Shown here in pieces: positions 36,601 through 51,600 of a stretch of DNA of 64,000 nt. Both the position numbers and the translations under genes were made by a program. Under the pieces are notes generated by a model. The model did not search any database. It saw only the letters and a list, made by a program, of their open reading frames with translations, and was not told the origin of the DNA. The number at the start of each line of letters is the position of its first letter. Position 1 is the stretch's first letter. Origin of the DNA: Patagioenas fasciata (taxonomy: Eukaryota; Chordata; Aves; Columbiformes; Columbidae); NCBI RefSeq assembly GCF_037038585.1, contig NC_092525.1:18806867-18870866 (forward strand), written 5' to 3'.

Positions 36601-39600
36601 ATTGTGACTTTCTTGTTACAAAACACCCCTTTGTATGCTCAAGAGCAACAAAGATATAAATGAAGTGGTGGCAGCTTTATTCCCTGAGAAAACTGTTTCT
36701 AATGCGAGAACCTCGCCTGTGCTAAGCCTCCACGAAGGGCGTCAGGGAATACCAGGGCGCACGAATTCTCCACTTAAAACAGAGGAGCCATTACTCTCCT
36801 AGTAGACGTAAAAATAATGTCATCTGCTGGAAAGTGTTCAGGTCTTAAAATATCAGTGGTGCGTCTTCTGGGAGGCTGAGTAAGAAAAACAGATTCAAGT
36901 ATTCAGGTTTGCTTTTAACCCAGCACCAATACAAAAGCAAACAACACCTAGCGATTCCAGCAGCTACCTGAATTGTACCTGAGTTTCTCTGGGACGCATC
37001 TGCTGAAGATCTTTTTGTACTGACAAAATTCTGTAAGGTAGAGAGGACCGGAGCAAGCGCAGGGTGGAAGTGGCTGTGGACACTCTGTTGGCTCACCTGA
37101 AGTTAAAAATAAATCAGAACCTATGCGTCAAACCCAAAGGTTAACTTTAAACCAGTTCCTGTAACATCTGGGCACAGCTGTACTCTCTGCCAACCCTTAC
37201 GACTTCATTTCCACAGGGGGAAACTATCGAAAATCTGTCCCTGAGTTGTGGGCACAGCCGTATCTCTATATCCGGCTTTATCTTCAGACTCTGACACTTC
37301 AGGCACCATCATTATCAATTTAGGAAATGTGTTTGAACAACAGCTTTCACCAAGGGCCAGACCTTAGGCTGCCTTATACAAACCAAAGCTCTGCTCTATA
37401 CTTCTCCATCCACAGTAGAGCTTTCTCCCTCCAAATGCACCAGGCAGTGAATCAAAAGCTCTGGCAGGATTTATCCCGACTGACCAGGGTGCAGCTGTCA
37501 GCGAGGAACCCCAGGCAGAACACAATTTCCACACCTACTTGCCAGCTCATGGGTCAGTTCACATAATTTGCAATTTGTGTGAAAGAAATCACTGTCCTGC
37601 ACTGCAAGGCTTGTATTTCTACTGCTAAAGGTATGCAACGGACCAAGAAAAAAGCCAAGTGAGGACAAAAGTTCTGGATGCTCTTGGCCAGAAGCATCTG
37701 AAACATCGCTTGCAGTTGTGCAAATCATTCAAGGTGATTTGCCATATTATCTGCCAAGATTTTTCTAACTCTTGGAATGGTTATGCTGAGAAACATTTAG
37801 TCAGTTTTCAAAATCACCAAGTCACTTAAGAGCAGCGAGATGAAGGCTCTCAAATGACTCTTCGTTAAGAACAGCAATTAAGATTTCTTCTATTAAAAGA
37901 AATCCAGAAATTACTGGGTGCCTGCAAAAGCCTCTTATGCTATGAAGACAGAGGGATGACGTTTGATCTGGTTTTCTGCCTAGACTCATGTTAGATACTA
38001 CGGCATTTTGCCTCCCTTTCAGCTATGAGTTTTATGCAGTAAAACGAGGCGGATTATTTTTGTCACTTTTTGGCTACATTGCTCTTGCTTAGGTTACCTA
38101 TCAATACAATGACCAAAAGAAAAAGTAATACTTGAGACTGCCGTCTTACTGTAATCAGTATTGTTTCCCTCTGTTATTTCATTTTTTCTTGCCTGCTGCG
38201 TGCAGTGCAGATGTTTCTCCAAAGATATTTAGTCATCATTTTTAAAGCTGGGCTTAGCCCAGCTGTTCCCACATGGTGAAAGGCTCTTCAGCCCTTCCCG
38301 ACACCTCACCCACGCAGCCAGCTGGATCGCTGCTGGGCCTGAGAAAGTTAAGAAATCGCACCAGGTGACTATGATTTTGGCACCCTTTTTGGGTTGTTCA
38401 TGCATGACATCGAGGACAAGCCTCTTCCCCACCTCCTTAAAAGCATTCCTGCATTCTCTGGGCAGAGAGGGGGCAAAATACTCCAGACCAGCATGAACCA
38501 TAGCTTGTCTCTATCAGGAACACAGGCAACTTAAATATCATGGCAAAGCAGTCTTTGGAAGGAAAAATGCATTAAAAAAAGTTTTCTAAGTCATCTTGTT
38601 TTTCTCCCTTGCAGTACTCAGACTTTAATACTAACGGTATCAGTGTCTGAGCTGATTCAGGGGTGCGGGGAGAGGGGAAAAGCCCTGCACTGACTGAAAA
38701 ATGAATTGTTGTCCTCGCCTCAGGTAAAAAGCAAGTGAAGCAGGAAATTGCTCGGTGTTTTCTTTGAGAGCAAAGCAGCTCTCGTGTGGTTCTGCCATAA
38801 GATGGGCAAAGATACAGTTCAGTTTCATTAACTCATTTTGATTGACAAAACAGCTGCTGAAAATGCATTCAGCATTTTTTCTACAGGTCTAAAAATTTTC
38901 TGGGCATCATCATTTGGGAAAGATATTACATATTTTCGGTGTGTCTCAGGAAGCCACTCCTCAAACACAAAAATCCATTAGATCTTCTACTTGATCAGCA
39001 CTTCAGCATGGCACTTTGCAGTTCAGCACAGGAAATTATTGCGATAAAATATTTTGTTCCACACCCTCAGCAGTGTCTACAAAAGGACTGAGCCTCACAT
39101 ACACACCTAAGCACCGTGCCCATGTCCTGCCCCTCTCAGCTCCATTTTATATGTATAAATTTGTCACCAACCTGACTGTTTTGGGATGTTTTCCGTGATG
39201 ACAGCCACGATCCAGCTCGCAATCTCCCAAGCTCAAGATGCACTAGGCCCTGGGCACACTTGGGAAAAAAAAACCAAATGCAATGTACAGCATTTAAGTA
39301 GACATATACTATTTCATGCTCTCCTGGAGAGAATTATGTTTATATTCAGTACCACAACTCCGTGAAGAAAACCACACGGAATGCTGAAAACATTAACATT
39401 TGTATTTAGACAATAAAAAATTACAGGTCCCTGGATTTAGGTTTATCGTGGTTGCTGAAGTCAGTATGAATCTTCCTACAGGCAAACTGCAGAAGGTCAA
39501 TTACTCAATAAAAATAAACAAAAGCCCCCAACTCTTTAACAGACATTTGCCACAAACAATACTTATGAAAAACACTTCAGAGGAAAAATGCTGCAGAAAA

Positions 39601-42600
39601 GGGTGGATTAAACACATATGGATCCAACTTAATAATATAGCCGATATCACTGATTTCCAGTCCTTAAATAGGCAAACTTTTGGCCAGGTACCAACCCTGA
39701 ATGGAAAAAGCAAGGAAATAATTAGCCTCTCCCTTCAAGAATGAAAGAAATCCCATGCAGAAACACTGGTGGTGACAGCAGGGAAAAAGCCCTTGTCTCC
39801 AGCTGCGGTTTTGAACAGCAGCGTGTCCGCAGCATCGCTGCCACCTGGCCCTCGGTGCCCCGTGCAGGATGGAGGTGTTCGGGGGGCTGACATCTGGCAC
39901 TCGCAGTCAGGTCAACCCTGCCCTCTCCTCCCACTTGAGCATCCACATGCTTTTTCAAGGAAAAAGGCAATTTCTCCCAGACTGTACAACTTCAAGGTGC
40001 AAAATCACTCCTGTAAGATGGAAAACTGTGCAGAAACAGATTGAAGCTGCCATTTTATAGGTGCAGGTTAGTACAGCAGTGCCATTTGCTTCTGATTTGT
40101 ATGACTCTCAGGTTTCAAAATGTTTTTCTAATGTATGAAACACACAGTTGCATTTTCAAATAAGTGTCTAAATACTATGTGTCTTTGTTTTCCCACTTCA
40201 TATCACCCCACTTCTAAATATACATGGAGAAGTGATTGCACGTGAATCTCCCAAAATTATTACAGCTGAAATTTCTGTCTTGATAATCAGTTCAAGTTGT
40301 CCTGCGTAAGCGCAAACAGCACTTCAGGATAATCACCTTGCATAGTGCCAGTAACTGCAATTCAGTATCTTAAAATGTATTATGTACTCACCTTAAGAAT
40401 AGTGGCAACAGTCTCTTGTGAGGCATTTCTCATATCCTCTCCATTTACAGACAAAATCTGATCTCCTTGAATTAATCTTCCATCTAAGTCTGCAGCTCCT
40501 CCTTTAACAATGTCAGAGATAAACACTCCACTTCCATTTCTAACAATGCAAGAAGCATATGGCTAATTACACAATCCAATATTCTTTGGGAGACCAATTT
40601 AGATTACTTGCATTTAAGAGACATTAAAAGAAACCTGTGAGCAGAGAAAGAACTAGTTTTACATCCCATTCAACTGTTTGAGTGTAAAAAATCCCCAAGT
40701 TTTAAGACCAAGGCATGTTTTGGTATATTTAATGCTGTCTTTCCCCTTGAATGCTTAGTTCTGACTGTATGATCCATAAAGATTCATGAAAAATACCACT
40801 TGTATGAATAAAAAGCCAAGGATCGGTGTAAGATGGAGTTAAATTATCTCCTGATGTGCCTGATACAAATTATGCAGCCTCAGATTTTTTCTCAGTATTT
40901 CCCCTAAAGGTTCAGCTCAGCTTCTTTTCTAAAAGCCTGGAGGCCCCCAACAGAAGAGCAGGGAGAAGTGAGTTTGTACATGACTTATGCAGCAGAAAAT
41001 CCAGTGTTGTGGCTGTCGGCCTGCAGAGAGGTTTGTGAGAGCAGCAGCCCAGGCAGACAGGGAAAATTTATTTATTATATTAAATAAATGTATTTATTTA
41101 TCAGTTCCAGCTTCCTCGCAGGGTGTCCCCTCCCAGGGGCTGCATGACCCCTCTGGTATCCTTCACTCTGAAGGTCACAACACTTCACAACCTAAATTAT
41201 ACCTGAGTATCATTTAAATGGCTTCAGAAATTGGGCTACCTCTAACATGGAAGTCCCCACAAGTGAAGCACTTAGCAACAGGACAGAAAGTTTTGTACAG
41301 AAGCAAATGCAGGAGGGCTGGAGACTCTGATTACCATCTGTAGGATAATTTACATAAGCTAAATTAATTACCCAACCCGCAATCTGCTCACAACACCTGG
41401 GTTAAACATCGCCACTCTTGTAAAAAACTGTCGCGGAAACTTCACTGACCATACGCAGTCAGGATAACGACACAATGATTTGTAATTGAGAAAATAAATT
41501 TATTTTGGCAGTACAGAAGAGCAACCATATGACTCTTAGGCACCAACACTGAGTGAGTGCTCGCCAGTGTCATGCTGTAAATCTCTTCTAGCAACGAAAG
41601 ATTAAATCTATCAGTGCTCTGGTTTCAGTGATCTAATAGCAAGGGTTTAGAAATACATCAGTAAAAAGTCACATTTTATTAAGCAGCTGTTACCTACCAC
41701 CGTATCTCAGATAATGTTCTGTATTCACAGAACTGGCATCCACAGTGTTGTACAGATGCTTCGATACCGATCAGAATTCGGGTCTAACTCTGCCTTTTCC
41801 ACTGACACTGGTCCCCTGGAACCTGAGCAGGAGCCAGATCTAACTCACAAACCCATTTTCAGAGGTGTATCCTGGTATTTGGAAATAGGAAGGTTTCTGC
41901 CCCGTTTTGAAATGGGAAAAGCCATGGTTGGGGTGTCCAAACCAGGCTGGAGCCAGCAGCACAGCAAGCTCCCTGTTCCGTGTGTGCCCACCTGGCCAAA
42001 AATCCTGCTCCTTTTTCCTTTATTTCATATTCCATTTAATGGCTAAAGTTGTTCATATGTCAAAAAGCAAAATATTTCCCATTTTAAGTGGTCTGATCAG
42101 AGATGCTCTTACCGTTTCCCAGCTATGCTGAGCCCTAGTCCTCGGCCTGTTTTCTTTTGTATGTCAACATAGAAAATCTCTAAGTTTTCTTCATCTTTGT
42201 AATGCGCTTCATCTCTGTAAACAACCAACTGCACCTTCTGGGGCGTCTGTCTCAGCGCAGTGATGGCTTCTTCGTGGCTGGCATTTCGCAGATCGATCCC
42301 ATTCACCTGAAATAATTAGTGTTTTCTTTCCAAATGACACATATAAATGATCTTTTCATCTCACCCTACCCTCATGTGACAGGACAAATTTGTCAAATCG
42401 ACACCCCTTGGCACTCTGATTTAGTGCTCCCATTTCCAGAGGGCTGAGCTCCTGGATCTCCTGCTGAGTGTGAGTTCAGCGCTTTGTGCCACTGCCTGGA
42501 GTAAATCACAATAATCAAAACATTTTGGCTTCTAAGTTTTGTGGGTGTTCTTCCCTTCTTTGTAAATGCTGGAACCTCAAACAACAATTCTTTCTCACAT

Positions 42601-45600
42601 CCAAAGCGGGAGATGCTCCTTCAAGCTTCCTGCATCTCTCACTGCTCAGATTCCTTCTCCCCCACTTCACGACACCACTGAGCCGAATGCAGAAGGAATC
42701 AGAAACACCAGCAAATGGTGATGGTGAAGCCCAGGCAGGACATTTTAAATGGTTATTTTGCTTTGTTCCAATAGATGGCACACAAGACCGCTCCTGGAGC
42801 ACTCCACTACATTTGTTTTACGACAGCCTGAAAAGGTTTTAGCATTTTAGTAATAGCATACAGAACATGAAGTTCTGATTCAATGATGAAGTATTACAAA
42901 AAAGATATTGCAACTTGAAACTCAATTTCCTAATTTTGCCAAGCTTAATTGACAGATGCCCTTTAAGGTGTTTGCCATTATTCTGTTGACAAAATAATCT
43001 TTTATTTGTTCAATACCAAAAAATATCAATGCTTAAATATTTTTGAAGTCTCTTTAGGAAGCAGCATGAGCTGTAAGTGAAAAATAATACAAAACAAAAT
43101 AAGTTTTAAGGCAATGAACATATTTCTCAGTATTTCTAGATATGCTAAGTTATAATCATACTTAATTTTACATTAAGATAATTAAGACTAATCTATAGTA
43201 ATTATATTATTTTGTACTAATTCTGCACCCATTTATTTACATACTGCATCGGTATTCTTTTCTCGACACACGCATCTATGCGTGCTTTATCACACCAATC
43301 TGAAACTAATTGAGAGTCATCTTTTTGATTAACTAGTACAGCTTTTAAAAGCTGAAATAATAACAATATTATGGCACACAAACATTAGCACTTTCCTGTT
43401 TGGTCAGAGAAGAATTAATTAACCTTGCTGATTTTTATGCCCTAATTATCGTGCTCTGTTAATACACCATTATTTAAAAAACGAAAACAACATTCAGCCT
43501 CAACACTAAAAAAAATATTTTCAGTGCAAGAGCTGTAAAGATAACTCCCCAAGTACCCCCGTGCTATTTTTCTAACCCTACACACCAAAGCCTTAATGGC
43601 CATGCTGGGAATTTGTCCTGATCTGACAGCGAGAGGCTGCGAGCAGCTGTGCCGAACCCCTGCCTGATGCAAGTTTCATTTGCAGAGCAACACTTTGTGC
43701 TTAACCCTTTCCCTCCTCCCTTTTCCACAATCGTCTGCAGGAAAAACACGACATTTATTCCCAGAAATAGTTCTATGTTCAGCAGTTTTACAAGTTGTGG
43801 CCTGAAGGAACTGGTAGCTCCCTTGGCAAGTTTTCAGGCAAGGATGCAGGTGAGGATGTAGGCAGCATGCTGGCGGGAATGCAGGCGGGGATGTTAGCAG
43901 GGATGCAGGCAGATGTTGGCAGGGATGCTGCAGCCCCCTTGCCTGCTCACCCCACGTTCGCCCAGCTCCACACTTCATTTGCAGCACAGAGATGCCGAAG
44001 GGGCAGCAGTAGTGCAGGCTTCCAAATCAAAGATTAAACAGATGAATAATACTGAGCTATTGGACATGACAGCTGAACTATGTAATTCGAGAACTGCCTT
44101 GGTCAATTAAATTTAATACATTCTCAATTTGTACCTTCAGCTTATATAAAGACGTAAGGAAATATGAACTCGTCAGGACATTCTTAGTGACAGAAAAGAA
44201 TCTTTAAGTACAGATCCTACTCAACGATCTCTCTTTCCCCTATAAGAAAGCTGCACTGCGTTGAATAAAAGCACACAGGACAAAAGATATGAGCACGCAC
44301 ACACACAGAGACACTCACCTCTAGAATCTGATCACCAGCCCAAAGCCTGCCATCCCGGGCTGCTGCCCCTTCTTCATAAACTTCATGGATCACTATGGCG
44401 TCCTGTGGGAAGAAAGCGGGGGGGGTGTGAATCCTCCCTCCCAAATACCCCCAAATTGGCAGCCAGGACCCACCCCACACAGGCCTCGCTCCGCAGGGAG
44501 AAGGGACACCTGGAACAGATTCATTCTTTAAAACATATTTCAGGATTAGAATATTATTCTTGTAATCAAAATATAGATAACTAGTAAAAAGGTAAAAAGG
44601 ATTTTGTCTTGTCTAGAGCTTCTTGGGCTTCCATCATTTTTATACGTTGGCATCAGCAGTAAGTGAACTCAGTGTGAACTGCTGTATTAATATCATCTAC
44701 TTTTTATGATATTATTTAAAACCAGATTCTTTGGAGCTATGAATATTTTTAGGGACTTGGCATAGATCTCAGCTTTAAGCAAGAACTGAATGCCTTGTGG
44801 TAAATAGCGCTGGTTAAATCTGTAAGAAATGAAATCCAGAAGAAACGAACAATGGCAAATGCTAGTTTATTACTGAGGTTGGAAAATGTAGGCAGTGGCA
44901 GATGTAGCTTCAGGGAAGGTTTCAGTGATTTAATCTTATTGCCAGCAATAGATGTCCCCAAAGAAAAAGCATTACAAAGAACATACTGTTCTCTGGCTGG
45001 TGCTTTCCCTTTGCATTGTTCTGGTTTATTTCCTTATTTCCTTTTTTTTTTTTTTTTTTTTTTTGTAAATCCTGAAACAAATAGGTGAACATACGCTGTG
45101 GTGCTCCAGCAGCAATCCCGACAGCTTCGCTGTGCAAAATGTGCTCCTCTCTGTGTCACCACCAAACACCCAGAACCGGTTTCACTACAATCTTTAAACT
45201 GGTGACGTTCAATGAGACATGTAAGTATCAGGTAACCCGTTCTCAGACACATAACACCCTCTAAAAAATGCTTGGGTTGTGCAGTTCCTTGAGCAGTTTG
45301 ATGTTTGAATGCACACATGGTGCATTTGAACAGAAAGCAAACTCAGTGCCCTTAAGCTAAACGCTCTGATCAAGACAACATCGAGAGCATTATTCTCTTT
45401 CATTCCCACTGCACCTTATTTAATGATGTGGACGTGGATCTGCAGCCGCTGTGCTGCTGCTGGAGCACAGCACCCCTGTCACAAGCCGCCTCTTTGATAC
45501 AGACACCAGGCACTGAAAAAATGGATTACAGCTGATACAAGTGTCCCCAATGAGGGGGAGGGGAAATTCAATCTACATAAACGAAGGCGAAATACTGTGA

Positions 45601-48600
45601 GCTGTGTACCAAGGTAATTAAGAAAATCCAAAGAATGGTTTGATTTAAAAATAAATTATATATATACCACTGGCAACTGCAGGGTTTTCTTGAAATAACT
45701 GAAATGGCTGTTCCCAGTGGAACAGAGCAACACATGCACGTCCATCTCAGCAGAGTTGCCCAAATCCTCTGCTACATGTCTTAGATCTTCTCTCAGTTGT
45801 GGGGTTTTGGTTATTGTGGTTTTTTGTTCAGGGTTTGTTTTCTTTTGCGGTGGGGGGTGTTACATGATCATTTTTAAAATAAAGGTAACTCTAAGCCAAC
45901 ACCAGAGACGTTTGCCTGGGTGAAAGTCAGGAGGGTGACAGTGATGAATATTTTTTCACCTGAGGCTGATCATGGGTAACTTGGAGAAAAAGCTGAGTCT
46001 GTGGTTTAGAACTTCCCATAGCACACTTCACTTTCACTTTCTAACACACTTTACAAAGGAAGGCATTTAGAAGTGGCTAACGAGATATCACAAAATATTG
46101 ACCAGCTTGTTAAGGCAGCATCATTCAGCTGGGACACACCAGGTCACAGGATGAACATGAGGTTTGGTAGTAAAATTGCAACGTGACCATGGAAAAGAAG
46201 ACAAATCAAACACTTCCAGATTGATTTCATCTGATATTCTCTAACCTCTGAGCAAGGAGCTTTCAATCACATTTCTTTAAGTTTGTTTTCAATCTGTGGT
46301 TGCTTTAAAAATGGTCAAACTGGAGTTATCAGCTCTTCCCAGTGCTGCGCTATGAAGAGTAAAACTGCACATACCTAAAGCTCAGCGTCAGGAACCACTG
46401 AACGTTATCAGTTTGAACAATCTACATCGTCTATTTGAAAAGGCAACAATTCAGTATTACCCTGCGGTTCCTGCATGCGGTAGAAGCCAGACCTAGAACT
46501 AAAAATACATATGGCATAAAAAGGTACATTCCTGTTTGGTCTGTGCCTACCCTGAAAAAGGAAACATCTCTCTGACCTGCCAAAACACTGTTTTTCTTAA
46601 CTTTTTTCTTTCTTTTTAAAGTAGTGTACTTGAATCAGGCTTATCAAATCTATTAAAAAGCAATGTGTCCAAGATGTACTGTAAAGATTTGTAAACAGTC
46701 CCTAAGCATAAATATGAGAGTCTTACCTTCCTTAGGTTATAAACTATGATAAACAGACATCTTTCCCGTGATACTTCTGAGATCAGCTCAAAGTACATTT
46801 AACCCACGACTAATCTTCTTCGCTGCATCTAGAGGGATCTGGGTCAGACTCCGTTAGTTTTGATCATCCGTGACAAATCACTAAAAGCGAACTATTGATG
46901 TTATTGAACATTTTTGATTCTATCAGTATTTTAAAGAAATTTATGCAGTAATGAGATGTAATTCCTACTCCAGCCATCTAACTAAGCTCTAATCTGTAAT
47001 GACTCTATTGACATGCTACAGATTTAAGCTACAACACCCCACTCAGCACGTCAGAAAAATTTAGGCTTTATCATGACTAAAACAATACACAGTATTTATT
47101 TAAAGGGCATTTTGGTTACTGGACACCTGCAGCTCTTGCTCCTGAGCTTCAAATTCATCTGTTTGATATCTCTAGAAGTAAGGCTTGAACAGTTCAAAAA
47201 TCAATCAATCGAGAGGGAGGGAAAGTGGAGACAATGTTCAACTACAGGTTGTGAATTCACGGTGCCTCTGGACAGATTTTCACTCTCAGCTCTCCCTATT
47301 TCCTCTCCCTACCCATTTCATATAGATTATGGTTCTCTCTATGATATAGCTTGGCAGAGTCACAAAAACTGTTCGTGTAGAAAAGGGAAATGAAAACAAT
47401 CTTGTATCAAGAACACCATTGTTTAAAGAAAGCAGCTGCTCAAAGCACATCCTTCATGAGGTTTACAAAGACATTAAAAAACCTGGAGCTTTAATCTCTG
47501 TCTGTTTTGACAAAGAATGCTCCGTTAGCCTGGGAACGTCATATAAGTCAGGAATTAATGCAAAGCTGAAGACTTCTTGGATGGGACAGAAGGATGCAGA
47601 ATACAAGCCAGGGAATATAAATAGCATTTTAACAGCTAAATGAAGTCCAGGCTCACAGGTGTAAACCTTGACTATTCAACCATGAAAACCCTGAAAGACA
47701 AAGTCAAGTGAAAGTTGTCTGCTACTGCTGAGGTTGCTGAATAGTGCTTTTACTGATGGGCCTGTAGCTCAATGAAATGAAGCTGAATGCACTGATACTC
47801 TATGCTGCAAGGCTAGAAAAATAAAATCATCTGCAAGCTGGAGTAGTTCCCATATATGGCAAGAACATACATGGATGGTATATGATATGCACCAAATCTG
47901 TTAACAAGTGGGAATAGTCACCAAACCTGCCACACACAATATTAAATGGTATTTTGTGAGGTTCAGATTTGAGCTGCGGGACTGCAACAGCCCACTTGCT
48001 CTCGCTTCACCAGCAGGATCCCGCTGGGATTGCAGAGTCTTCCTGAGCAAATGAAGGTACACGAGTGACAGTTCTCACACTGACTGACAAGAGGTTTGGG
48101 CTGTGGAAGCAAAGGCAGACAAGCAGAAGAATTCACAGTCTCTTGGTCAACACGGTGAAGATTAATGCTGGCGCAGAAAGAACAAATGCTGAACAACCTT
48201 ACAGAAATTAACACACCATCTGAAACCCATTGATGAAAAATACAACCTGTAAAATGTGCATGGCGTGACCTGCATTGCATTTCCTTCTGTCTAAGAAAGG
48301 GAAGTAGCCCTGAACTCTTGGATAATCTGATCCCAATTCCCCCCCAGCCATGGATATTTTTTCAGTTTGCTTTATAACAACTTCAGAGACCTGCTAGGGG
48401 AAGGATATCGACTCAGCCATCAGCAGACAGCTCACGTTAAGAATTAAATTCAGTAAGAGTGACAGCTTAATCCTTGTATCTTAAATGTCAAAGAACTCCT
48501 ATGGCAGAGACCCCAGGCAACGACCACATAGCACCGTCTGGATTGAGCCTCTGGGAAAAAGGTGGTAAAGCCCAAGTCAGCTTCTTCTTCAGGAAAATGA

Positions 48601-51600
48601 CTGACCAAGCAAACCTTAAAAGCCTGCAGGACCATAAACAGTGTTGAGAAAGCCTCATGAGCTGCGTGGCTTTAGGCTTGGACTGCTCACACATTCTCTG
48701 AAAGTTTCTAGCACATGAGCCTGTTTCTCCAGTGTTTCTTCTGTGCAGCTGTTCTTCTGAAGGACAAGCAGCAGCTTTCAACACAGGTGCCCTTTACCAC
48801 TGAATATCAACCCCAGACTGCAAAGTTACTTGCAAATGTTGGGAGCAGAGGATGAGAGAGCAAAAGGACACAAGACATGAAGGAGGCTCAAACATCAAGT
48901 ACCATGGATATTTTGACAAAGTTGTACCATGTGATAAGAGGCAGAACAATATGCAAGAGGCGGGTTTCAAAAGACGTGGAGCAGAGAAATCCCCACATAC
49001 CTGGCATTGGCTGGATTTGACAAGGAGAAAGGTAAAGAGGCTTCTTGCATAGTACTGAATAGTCCTTATCTACTGCAGACCATTCACAAGAAGCTTTTCT
49101 TTAACTGAGCTAACATTAACTCCATTTTGAGTTTATCTTCACTGTCCTATTTCAATCTACAAGACCCAGCCGCTATTTTGATAGGGTCAAAGGCACTTCA
49201 CAGAAGCGCGGTGAACCACTACACATCAAGGACTGCAACAATCATTGGGACAGAATGACAACAAGTAGGATACTTGGTTAGAAATGCATTGTTTGAAAAT
49301 CCAAGGCCACATTTTCCAAGATGTGCATTTGAAAATGGTAATTGTTGGACCAAAAAAAATCTGCCAAATAGTCCTGAGACTAGAAACCAGACCCATAGCT
49401 CCAGGTCCAAGGCTCTCTCTGCCACCAGAGCATCACCAGCCAGTTGTTCCAGACCAAGGGACATCGAGCAGGGAAGAGGTTCCCGTCTCCCAGACAGACA
49501 CTTCTGAGGACAGACAGACAACAATGCTGGAAGTCCAGGTCAAAACAGAGACATCAGATTTTGGGGAACCCATGTGGTTGGGCAGTGCTAGAAAGCAGGC
49601 AAGGCAAACCATTCGAATTACGTGAATTTTATGTGCCTGTATCTCAGTTTGGTCTGTAGTTAGGTGAATAAATCTTACCACTAACCCTAATTATGTATTT
49701 ATTGTAAGAAATGAAGCTTTCTGCATGGGTGAGATTACTTTTCTGAGGAAGTAAAGAAGCAAGCTACCTATAAAAAAAAAAACAAAACAAAAACATTCTG
49801 GGAAAAGATGGTTCCTGATTTAGTTGACAAGTTATGTTTTCCTAAGCTAATATTACACATTTCCATCAAATTTCCTATATAGCTACAAATGTTATACTGA
49901 ATTAGCATTTATTAAAGATAAGAAAGCTACAAGGGTTTTTGCTGACTGCAGGATTACAGGTTTATCTCTTTCCCAAGGCAAGTACAATATCATTAGTTAT
50001 TTCCTTTTCAACTTTTATATTTTTTTGTTCAGAGCAGTAAAATTTCAGTTGATTTTTACAGGCTGGTTCACAGATAAAGTAGAAATCAAGCAGCTGCACA
50101 GTGTGTTTCGCTGAAGAATTAGCCCCACATAAGAATCTCTCAGTAGTCAAAATAAATCCAGCAGCTGGTTACGTGTGGGCAGAGGAAACGACAACAGTTT
50201 TGTTACGATCTATGATTTTCCCTTTACAGATCTAAACAGAATCTAAAAGATAACGGTTTGGCAACAAAAGCTGAAGGTCAACTCCAAGCAAATCGCTTGA
50301 CTTCTTCAAGGGGTTTATCTAATGCATCGTGCTGCTTATACCTCCTTCTAACACCCAAATATTTTGCAATCGCGAGCATTCACAAACCGTTAACAGGCAC
50401 CCAAAATCCTAAGCCAAACACTACCATAATAAAACAGGCTGTATAATGTAAAAATGCTTTACATTGCATGATACTGAAAAACTTCTCTACTCAAGGTCAG
50501 AACAAAAGGTCTGTTTCCCATTTAAGAACAAGCCCTTGCAAGAGATGGTGTTCACTTGCCAACTTTCATAAAAAAGATTAATCCACAACATCAATATGAA
50601 TATAATTTTTCATACTAAAATACAGATTTATTTTAAGGAAGTGGATAATATTTGTATTACATTTTATAGGCCCCTATAGTTACATCTGGTCCTTATTTAT
50701 TTAAATTTTATTCAGCTTGCATAATATTTTTGCTTACAGTTATATTCTCTAAGATCAGAAAAGCTACAACCTGAAAATTCAATGGCACTATTCATTAACA
50801 TTCCTTCGGTCTGCAGTCATACACATTTGCAAGCTCTCCTTTGATTCTGAAATAATAAAACTAAGGTAATAAGATGTTTAGTGTAAAAATATATGACTTA
50901 AGTCAGAATGATAGAAAGAGCTATGTTGCTATGAATCACATGCCAAAGCAAACCAAAGTTTTTCAAAAAGTATACATGCCCATTTTAGAGGGAATAATAA
51001 AACACAGAACTACGTATTAAAATGTTAACTCTCTCACTCTCGTTATTGTATTAAACAAAAAAATATGAAAATTTACAATGTACAGTGCATAACACAGGCT
51101 ATAGAGAATGCACGAGAACCTGGATTCATGTGACACAGGAAGCCAAAAGCCAGTGGTTTCAACCAGCAGCAAGCAAGATACTCCTGAAGTCCCTTCTGAC
51201 ATGTCCTGCTGCTTTTGTATATTGTTTGCTTAAATTTTATGGTTGATTTACACTCCTGGAAGACTCCGACTTCTTCAAGCAAGGCACTGCTAGGCAAGCT
51301 AGCTGTACAGTCAGCTAAGCCCGTGCCAAAGATCCATCAAAGAGATGATTTGCAAAACTTACTACTATAATTCCCATTTGTGATAACTCATGTACAAAGC
51401 AGTTTGGTCTTTTCATGCTGTCATAAGCTAATGTCCTCCTGGAATTATGATGAATCCACCAACTTCATTTTAACATTATCCAACCAAGAGTCAAAGCAAT
51501 TCCTCACAATTTCAGGCTAACTGCATTTACCACTCTGTCATTAAATCTCCTCCTGTTTTATAAATGTGAGTGATGGTTAAGTAGTGATTGCATTTTTTTC

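Noticed and set aside
38229-38501. 90-codon minus-strand open frame considered as the missing PDZ8 exon
   Set aside because: It has no PDZ resemblance and no matching splice sites. The exon with [13 protein letters not shown] was found at 39172-39258.
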